Shown here piece after piece: positions 1 to 4,000 of a DNA stretch of 7,310 bases. The translations under genes were made by a program, and so were the position numbers. Under the pieces are notes generated by a model. That model was given only the letters and a program-made list of their open reading frames with translations, had not been told where the DNA came from and searched no databases. The stretch's first letter is position 1, and each line of letters opens with the position of its first letter. Location of the stretch: positions 1 to 7,310 of the forward strand of contig JAYUKY010000123.1 in NCBI GenBank assembly GCA_043764015.1. Direction: 5' to 3'. Source of the stretch: JANYGM01 sp043764015. GTDB taxonomy: Bacteria > Bacteroidota > Bacteroidia > Cytophagales > Thermonemataceae.

Positions 1-49
1 TTTATCATTGTAAATATTTTGTAAGATGTTATAGAATGTTTTGGAAATA

Positions 50-57
50 CAAATATA
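50..57 (-). promoter_or_regulatory. Possible leftward -7 promoter element
   Basis: On the minus strand this reads TATATTTG, a full match to the Bacteroidota -7 consensus TAnnTTTG. It would start transcription near position 44 and run out of the left edge, which suits a leftward gene beyond the window. No TTG (-33 element) is seen at the usual distance of about 19-21 bases upstream. In AT-rich DNA this octamer also arises by chance, so the call is weak. Confidence 0.22.
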
Positions 58-77
58 CACCTTTTGCAAAATATATG

Positions 78-117
78 GGTCATAATTGTTTAATTATCAC
101 ATAATTATGACCTTTTT
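78..117. terminator. Hairpin, candidate intrinsic terminator
   Basis: A perfect 10-bp inverted repeat, GGTCATAATT (78-87) and AATTATGACC (103-112), encloses a 15-nt loop. On the plus strand it is followed at once by TTTTT (113-117), so it could end a rightward transcript entering from the left edge. On the minus strand it lies about 35 nt past the stop of the small gene at 147-371, but the sequence after the stem there (CATATATTTTG) is less T-rich. The loop holds a third AATTAT copy (92-97) that allows a shorter alternative hairpin. The direction of use is open. Confidence 0.45.
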
Positions 118-146
118 AATTTCTACAAATTAAGAAATACTCTTAG

Positions 147-371
147 TCAAGTGGAAGCTGTACCAATACCCACAACGACGCCAGGTACGTCTGGACAGTT
201 TAATGGCATTCCAAATGTTCCTTGACCGTTTTTAAAAGATTTTGCTTCCACCTTCACCACTTTGGCTTTATTTTTTGGATTTTTGTCATCATCATTTTTG
301 ATGACTTCATTTTTTGCTTGTGCCGTAAAGCACGCAAGTACAAAAACTGTACTTAAAATTAACTTCTTCAT
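147..371 (-). CDS. Small exported protein of unknown function (74 aa)
   Basis: I do not recognise a family. The protein starts MKKLILSTVFVLACFTAQA, a typical signal peptide with a basic n-region, a hydrophobic core and an AQA cleavage site after residue 19. The mature part would be only about 55 residues. Its first half is Lys/Asp/Asn-rich and charged; its C-terminal third (about 48-74) is Gly/Pro/Val-rich with a single Cys in LNCPDVPG. VLAC (11-14) resembles a lipobox, but the hydrophobic stretch continues after the Cys, so signal peptidase I looks more likely. It stands alone: the next gene on the right faces away and none is seen on the left inside the window. A hairpin at 78-112 may terminate it. 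The leader before ATG is AT-rich with no Shine-Dalgarno, as in the other genes here. The clear signal peptide argues for a real gene; the short length keeps confidence moderate. Confidence 0.62.
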   Translation of the reverse strand: MKKLILSTVFVLACFTAQAKNEVIKNDDDKNPKNKAKVVKVEAKSFKNGQGTFGMPLNCPDVPGVVVGIGTAST

Positions 372-711
372 TTATAAAGAGTTTTAGGTTGTTGAATAAG
401 ACCATTGGCATTACGAACCGTAATACTCGCACAAGGTAACAAAGTAACAAACAAGCTTTTGAGCGTTTATTTTCCAAAAAAGCGGGAATATTTGCAATTA
501 TTGTATTATTCCAATAAATTATGTAATTTTTCTTATAAGATGTAGTGCTATTTCTTTGGAATATCAGTTTGCTAAAGGAGATTTGATGATACTTTTAATG
601 ATTTTTGGTATTTCCCGTTATTGTTGTGTGTTCTAGCATTAGCGACACCAACAGCGCACTAATTAATTTTGTATTTTCAAAATTTTTATTTTTTATTCTA
701 AATTATTGTAT
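372..711. other. Intergenic region without a convincing gene
   Basis: This AT-rich stretch separates the divergent small exported gene and rpsP and should carry both promoters. Besides the dyad at 410-424, it holds an imperfect nested hairpin at 485-512: outer arms GGAATA and TATTCC, inner arms CAAT and ATTG. A 16-codon reading frame at 586-636 is preceded by AAAGGAG at 574-580, a Shine-Dalgarno-like string. I do not call it a gene because the other genes here lack such sites and the peptide is tiny. T- and A-rich sequence at 667-711 leads into the rpsP promoter. I see no tRNA or other RNA gene. Confidence 0.5.
410..424. promoter_or_regulatory. Short dyad upstream of the small exported gene
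   Basis: ATTACG (410-415) and CGTAAT (419-424) form a perfect 6-bp inverted repeat with a 3-nt spacer, 39 bases upstream of the ATG at 371. On the minus strand a near-match to the -7 consensus, TTACTTTG (440-447, one mismatch), lies just upstream. The dyad could therefore be an operator or a small hairpin in the 5' leader. No regulator can be named and the promoter is weak. Confidence 0.22.
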
Positions 712-719
712 TACCTTTG
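712..719 (+). promoter_or_regulatory. rpsP promoter, -7 element
   Basis: TACCTTTG matches the Bacteroidota primary-sigma -7 consensus TAnnTTTG in full. It lies 75 bases before the rpsP ATG and follows a very T-rich tract (683-700). No clear TTG stands at the -33 distance; the region there is poly-T. The predicted transcript start is near 723-726. This placement also settles the gene start: a TTG at 717, which would lengthen the reading frame by 26 codons, lies inside the promoter and cannot be the translation start of this transcript. Confidence 0.55.
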
Positions 720-723
720 CAGT

Positions 724-794
724 CCTTAATATTTAAGGTAGAAAAAGACAGACGTGTTCTGTCGCAAAACTTTAAAAGTTTAACCAACAAGATA
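724..794 (+). promoter_or_regulatory. rpsP 5' leader with three tandem stem-loops
   Basis: Between the predicted transcript start and the rpsP ATG there are three perfect 6-bp stem-loops in a row: CCTTAA/TTAAGG (724-729, 733-738, 3-nt loop), GACAGA/TCTGTC (747-752, 758-763, 5-nt loop) and AAACTT/AAGTTT (767-772, 776-781, 3-nt loop). Thirteen unpaired bases then precede the ATG, with no Shine-Dalgarno. Leaders of ribosomal protein genes often bind their own product to control translation. I recall S16 leader candidates reported from Flavobacteria, but cannot tell from here whether this one belongs to them. The AT-rich first and third stems could occur by chance; the middle one is the strongest. 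Confidence 0.4.
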
Positions 795-1349
795 ATGCCA
801 GTAAAAATCAGATTAGCACGTCGTGGACGTAAAAAATTAGCAATGTATGATGTCATCATTGCAGACTCACGCTCACCACGTGATGGTAGGTTCATAGAAA
901 AAATAGGCACTTACAACCCAAACACCAACCCTGCAAGCATCAATATTGATGAAGAAAAAGCGTTTGAATGGGTAATGAAAGGCGCACAACCAACTGATAC
1001 AGTAAAAGCAATGCTTTCATATAGAGGCGTACTTATTAGAAGACACCTTCAAATTGGTGTTGGAAAAGGAGCTATCACGCAAGAAACTGCTGATGCAAAA
1101 TATGCTGCTTGGAAACAAAATAAAGATGCTAAAATCTCTGGAAAAGTAGATACTTTGGCTGATAATAAAGTAAAAGATGCTAAAGCTCGTCTTGATGCAG
1201 AAACTAAGAAATCTGCTGACCGTGCCATTGCTATTGCTAAGAAAAATGCCCCTGTCGTTGAGCCAGTTGCAGAACCTGTGGCAGAAGTAATTGCTGATGT
1301 AGTTGTTGATGCACCTGCAACAGAAGAAGTTACAAAAACAGAAGAATAA
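795..1349 (+). CDS. rpsP: Small ribosomal subunit protein bS16
   Basis: S16 binds 16S rRNA and is needed for assembly of the 30S subunit. The start MPVKIRLARRGRKK is the conserved N-terminus of the family, and the core continues through YDVIIADSRSPRDGRFIEKIGTYNP (about 18-42) and the SYRGVLIRRH segment (75-84). The ATG at 795 is chosen because the longer frame from TTG 717 would begin within the promoter. The protein is 184 aa, against about 80-90 in E. coli. The extra part is a Lys/Ala/Asp-rich, probably helical section (about 95-150) and an acidic Pro/Val/Ala/Glu tail (151-184) with a small PVAEPVAE duplication. Long S16 forms of this size are usual in Bacteroidota, so this is not a fusion. 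It begins the translation block, but a strong terminator at 1433-1479 separates it from rimM, so S16 can be made in excess of the genes downstream. Confidence 0.96.
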   Translation: MPVKIRLARRGRKKLAMYDVIIADSRSPRDGRFIEKIGTYNPNTNPASINIDEEKAFEWVMKGAQPTDTVKAMLSYRGVLIRRHLQIGVGKGAITQETADAKYAAWKQNKDAKISGKVDTLADNKVKDAKARLDAETKKSADRAIAIAKKNAPVVEPVAEPVAEVIADVVVDAPATEEVTKTEE

Positions 1350-1351
1350 TT

Positions 1352-1384
1352 GAGTTGTGAGTTGTGAGTTGTGAGTTGTGAGTT
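1352..1384 (+). repeat. Tandem heptamer array, GAGTTGT x4 plus GAGTT
   Basis: Four exact copies of GAGTTGT and a fifth, partial one start two bases after the rpsP stop. Read on the minus strand the unit is AACTCAC. Three units make 21 bases, so an antisense frame reads the array as a seven-residue peptide repeat (NSQLTTH), a familiar false-protein signature in Bacteroidota genomes. A degenerate array with the same period and the opposite orientation lies at 1512-1543, on the other side of the terminator. Confidence 0.9.
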
Positions 1385-1432
1385 TAATACAACAAACAAT
1401 AACCAATTATAACAACTAGCATATTATTTTCT

Positions 1433-1479
1433 AAAAAACCTGCAAAACACTCTTCAAAGATAGTTTTGCAGGTTTTTTT
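1433..1479 (+). terminator. Strong intrinsic terminator after rpsP
   Basis: A 16-bp perfect stem pairs 1433-1448 (AAAAAACCTGCAAAAC) with 1463-1478 (GTTTTGCAGGTTTTTT) around a 14-nt loop, ending in a run of seven Ts (1473-1479). The GC-containing core CCTGC/GCAGG followed by the T-run is a textbook intrinsic terminator for rpsP. The A-run on the other side would let it work in both directions. Any read-through would supply rimM and lysS. Confidence 0.88.
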
Positions 1480-1511
1480 AATTATATTATTTGACTTAAA
1501 AAATTGTATTT

Positions 1512-1543
1512 AATTCACAATTTAAAATTCACAATCCACAATT
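1512..1543 (+). repeat. Degenerate heptamer array before rimM
   Basis: In strict 7-base register this reads AATTCAC, AATTTAA, AATTCAC, AATCCAC and a partial AATT, ending nine bases before the rimM ATG. The unit differs by one base from the reverse complement of the array at 1352-1384 (AACTCAC), so the two arrays are inverted relative to each other. It occupies the place where the rimM promoter or ribosome-binding region should be. The only promoter hint nearby is TTGAC at 1491-1495, without a good -7 partner. Confidence 0.75.
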
Positions 1544-1551
1544 AAAAAACT

Positions 1552-2115
1552 ATGACTGCCAACGACTGCTACGAATTAGGCTATATTTTACGTACACACG
1601 CCTTGTATGGTGAATTTTCTGCATATTTAGATGTAGATTATTTAGAAGATTATGAAGATATGACGAATGTTTTTGTAGATATAAAAAAACAATTAGTTAG
1701 CTTTGAGGTAGAAAGTGTCCGTATTCTTCCCAATAAGCCAAAAACAGCTCTTATCAAACTCAAAGGAATTGATACCATAGAACAAGCCCAAACGCTTGGA
1801 AAAGCAACTTTATATCTGCCACTTGCCGCACTTCCAAAACTACAAGGAACTGATTTTTATTACCACGAAGTAACAAACTTTCAAGTAATTGATGTCAATA
1901 AAGGAGAACTCGGCACTATCAAAACTATTTATTCTATGCAACATAGTGAACTGATTGCTATGGATTATAGAGAAAAAGAAGTGCTTATTCCTATCAATAA
2001 CGAAACTATTTTGAGCATTGACAGAGAAAAAAAACAAATGAACGTAAATCTCCCAGATGGACTTTTAGAAGTGTATTTGGAAGAAGAACCTAAAAATACT
2101 AAAAAAATAAAATAA
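1552..2115 (+). CDS. rimM: Ribosome maturation factor RimM
   Basis: RimM helps late 30S assembly, acting on the head domain of the small subunit in the cytoplasm. The protein is 187 aa, a normal family length. The N-terminal beta-barrel shows the family opening GYILRTHALYGEF (10-22), matching the usual G-x-I-x-x-x-H-G-x-x-GE pattern with one change, then LIKLKGIDTIEQAQTLGKATLYLP (about 67-90). The C-terminal PRC-barrel begins at DFYYHEV (101-107) and includes VLIPI (144-148) and LPDGLLEVY (167-175). The tail is short and charged. The ATG is preceded by an A-rich stretch without Shine-Dalgarno. Its stop TAA (2113-2115) shares a base with the lysS ATG, implying translational coupling. In many bacteria rimM is followed by trmD; here lysS takes that place. 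Confidence 0.93.
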   Translation: MTANDCYELGYILRTHALYGEFSAYLDVDYLEDYEDMTNVFVDIKKQLVSFEVESVRILPNKPKTALIKLKGIDTIEQAQTLGKATLYLPLAALPKLQGTDFYYHEVTNFQVIDVNKGELGTIKTIYSMQHSELIAMDYREKEVLIPINNETILSIDREKKQMNVNLPDGLLEVYLEEEPKNTKKIK

Positions 2116-3860
2116 TGCAAATACTTAGCGAACAAGAAGTTATGCGCCGCCAAAAACGGGCTGAACTTATCAAAATGGGCATAAATCCCTATCCAGCAGA
2201 CGGATTTGAAGTAAACGCAACTGCTGACGACATCTTAAAAAATTATCAAGAAAACAGCCCCGAAAGTAAAGAAAACTACAAAAATATCTCTATTGCAGGT
2301 CGTTTGATGAGTTTTCGGATTATGGGGAGTGCCTCTTTTGCAGAAATCCAAGATGCAACTGGACGCATACAAATCTACGTAAACCGTGACGAAATATGCC
2401 CCACAGAAGACAAAACCAACTATAACACCGTTTTCAAAAAACTTCTAGATATTGGGGATATTGTCGGACTAAAAGGCTACGTTTTTACTACACAAGTAGG
2501 TGAGATTTCTATTCACGTCAAAAGTTTCACTTTGCTTTCTAAAGCACTTCACCCGCTTCCAATAGTGCGTGAGGTAACAGACGAAGCAGGGAATAAAAAG
2601 ATTTATGATGCCTTCACAGACCCAGAACAGCGTTACAGACAGCGTTATGTGGATATGATTGTAAATCCTCACGTGAGAGAGGTTTTTATTAAACGTGCTA
2701 AACTTGTCAATGTAATACGTCATTTTTTAGGTGATAAAGGCTATTTGGAGGTAGAAACGCCTATTTTGCAACCCATTCACGGAGGCGCAACTGCACGCCC
2801 ATTCAAAACGCACCACAACACGCTGGATATGCCTTTGTATTTGCGTATTGCCAATGAATTGTACCTAAAGAGACTGATTGTAGGTGGTTATGATGGGGTT
2901 TTTGAGTTTGCAAAAGATTTTAGAAATGAAGGAATGAGCCGTTTTCATAACCCTGAATTTACGCAAGTGGAGCTTTATGTTGCCTACAAAGACTATAATT
3001 GGATGATGGAAATGACAGAAGAAGTCATTGAAAAAATTGCCATTACGCTTCACGGAACAACAAAAGTACAGGTTGGAGAGAATATTATTGATTTCCAGCG
3101 TCCTTGGAAACGCTTTACAATGTTTGAAGCTATCAAAGAATATACAGGCGTTGATATTGCTAATATGGACGAAAAAGAAATGCGTCAAGTAGCTGATAAT
3201 ATGAATATTAGCACAGACGACACAATGGGAAAAGCTAAACTTATTGATGAGATTTTTGGTGAAAAAGTAGAACATTTGCTCATTCAACCTACTTTTATTA
3301 CTGATTATCCTGTTGAAATGTCGCCACTTACCAAAAAACACCGTTCAAAAGAGGGCTTAGTGGAGCGTTTTGAAGGAATTTGTAATGGAAAAGAGATTTG
3401 TAACGCTTATTCAGAGCTAAACGACCCAATAGACCAACGTGAGCGTTTTGAGGAGCAACTAAATTTAGCAGCACGTGGAGATGAAGAGGCAATGGCAATG
3501 GACGAGGATTTTTTGCGTGCTTTGGAGTACGGAATGCCTCCTACAGCTGGTATTGGCATTGGTATTGACCGCCTGACTATGATAATGACTAACCAAAATT
3601 CTATTCAGGAAGTGTTGTTTTTCCCACAAATGAAACCTGAAAATAAGCCTTTGGTGGCTGAAAAAGAAGATTATTTGGCAGTAGGCGTGCGTGAGGAACT
3701 GATACAAATTTTGCAAAAACTTAATCTTTACACAATTGAGGCACTTAAAAAATCAGAAGCAAACAAATTGTTTAATGAAGTTTGTGGTATGAGAAAAAAA
3801 CTAAAACTCAATGATGTTAAAAATCCTACGAAAGAAGAAGTAGAAAATTGGCTGAAATAG
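2115..3860 (+). CDS. lysS: Lysyl-tRNA synthetase, class II
   Basis: The enzyme attaches lysine to tRNA-Lys using ATP. An N-terminal anticodon-binding OB-fold spans about 57-145 (ISIAGRLMSFRIMG onward). The catalytic domain carries motif 1 (about 201-230, FLGDKGYLEVETPIL, then GGATARPF), motif 2 (about 264-287, with FRNEG at 269-273 and the loop to HNPEFTQVE) and motif 3 (479-504, GIGIDR at 481-486, then EVLFFPQMKPE). NGKEICNAYSELNDP (424-438), also characteristic of LysRS, is present. The length is 581 aa against about 500 in E. coli. The surplus is mostly a C-terminal extension of about 75 residues after motif 3, Lys/Glu-rich and probably helical, which from memory is usual for Bacteroidota LysRS. 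The start at 2115 overlaps the rimM stop by one base. No catalytic motif is missing. Transcription probably ends in the palindrome at 3867-3993. Confidence 0.97.
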   Translation: MQILSEQEVMRRQKRAELIKMGINPYPADGFEVNATADDILKNYQENSPESKENYKNISIAGRLMSFRIMGSASFAEIQDATGRIQIYVNRDEICPTEDKTNYNTVFKKLLDIGDIVGLKGYVFTTQVGEISIHVKSFTLLSKALHPLPIVREVTDEAGNKKIYDAFTDPEQRYRQRYVDMIVNPHVREVFIKRAKLVNVIRHFLGDKGYLEVETPILQPIHGGATARPFKTHHNTLDMPLYLRIANELYLKRLIVGGYDGVFEFAKDFRNEGMSRFHNPEFTQVELYVAYKDYNWMMEMTEEVIEKIAITLHGTTKVQVGENIIDFQRPWKRFTMFEAIKEYTGVDIANMDEKEMRQVADNMNISTDDTMGKAKLIDEIFGEKVEHLLIQPTFITDYPVEMSPLTKKHRSKEGLVERFEGICNGKEICNAYSELNDPIDQRERFEEQLNLAARGDEEAMAMDEDFLRALEYGMPPTAGIGIGIDRLTMIMTNQNSIQEVLFFPQMKPENKPLVAEKEDYLAVGVREELIQILQKLNLYTIEALKKSEANKLFNEVCGMRKKLKLNDVKNPTKEEVENWLK

Positions 3861-3866
3861 TACCAA

Positions 3867-3993
3867 GATTTTTAGGATTATAGGATTACCAAGATAATAC
3901 AAAATACAAAAAGACAAATACAGAATATATTTTATGTTATTTTGTATTTGCCTTTTTGTATTTAATCCTGCTAATCCTATAATCTTCAAAATC
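3867..3993. repeat. 127-bp two-stage palindrome between convergent genes
   Basis: Outer arms 3867-3888 and 3972-3993 pair over 22 positions with two mismatches; the inner 13 (GATTATAGGATTA and TAATCCTATAATC) are exact. Inner arms 3902-3927 and 3938-3963 pair over 26 positions with one mismatch and one G-T pair, around a 10-nt loop. The stages are joined by an uneven internal loop (13 and 8 nt). The outer arms are built from short degenerate AGGATTA / TAATCCT units, and TACCAAGAT occurs twice on the left (3861-3869, 3887-3895). It fills the gap between the ends of lysS and the T9SS gene. It contains no gene. Confidence 0.85.
3902..3963. terminator. Bidirectional terminator for lysS and the T9SS gene
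   Basis: The inner stem of the palindrome is 26 bp, AT-rich, with T-rich sequence leaving it on each strand (GTATTT at 3958-3963 on plus; TTTTGTATT on minus from 3904). It sits 41 bases past the lysS stop and 37 bases past the stop of the leftward gene. A shared terminator is the simplest reading, though the stem lacks a GC-rich base, so its efficiency is uncertain. Confidence 0.5.
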
Positions 3994-4000
3994 CTAGTCC

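Noticed and set aside
62..71. Palindrome TTTTGCAAAA as an operator
   Set aside because: A 10-bp AT-rich palindrome is expected by chance in this composition, with no second copy or promoter geometry to support it.
586..636. 16-codon frame preceded by AAAGGAG
   Set aside because: The spacing looks good, but Bacteroidota genes here do not use Shine-Dalgarno sites, the peptide is very short, and no downstream gene is close enough for it to be a leader peptide.
698..910. 70-codon leftward frame across the rpsP start
   Set aside because: It overlaps the rpsP promoter, leader and conserved coding start on the opposite strand.
1017..1406. Antisense frames of 129 and 116 codons over rpsP
   Set aside because: They lie antisense to a secure rpsP gene, lack family features, and their N-termini come from the heptamer array.
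2469..2723. 84-codon antisense frame in lysS, and a similar 83-codon one at 3465-3716
   Set aside because: Both are opposite conserved LysRS sequence with no start context or protein features; shadows.
2865..3341. 158-codon antisense frame within lysS
   Set aside because: It lies wholly opposite the catalytic domain of LysRS, is rich in Phe, Ile, His and Asn as shadow frames are, and has no recognisable domain or leader.
3801..3989. 62-codon leftward frame over the lysS end and palindrome
   Set aside because: It reads through the palindrome repeats and antisense lysS; low-complexity composition.
3867..3993. Palindrome as CRISPR or insertion-sequence end
   Set aside because: There are no spaced identical repeats, no transposase and no clear target-site duplication, so neither can be supported.
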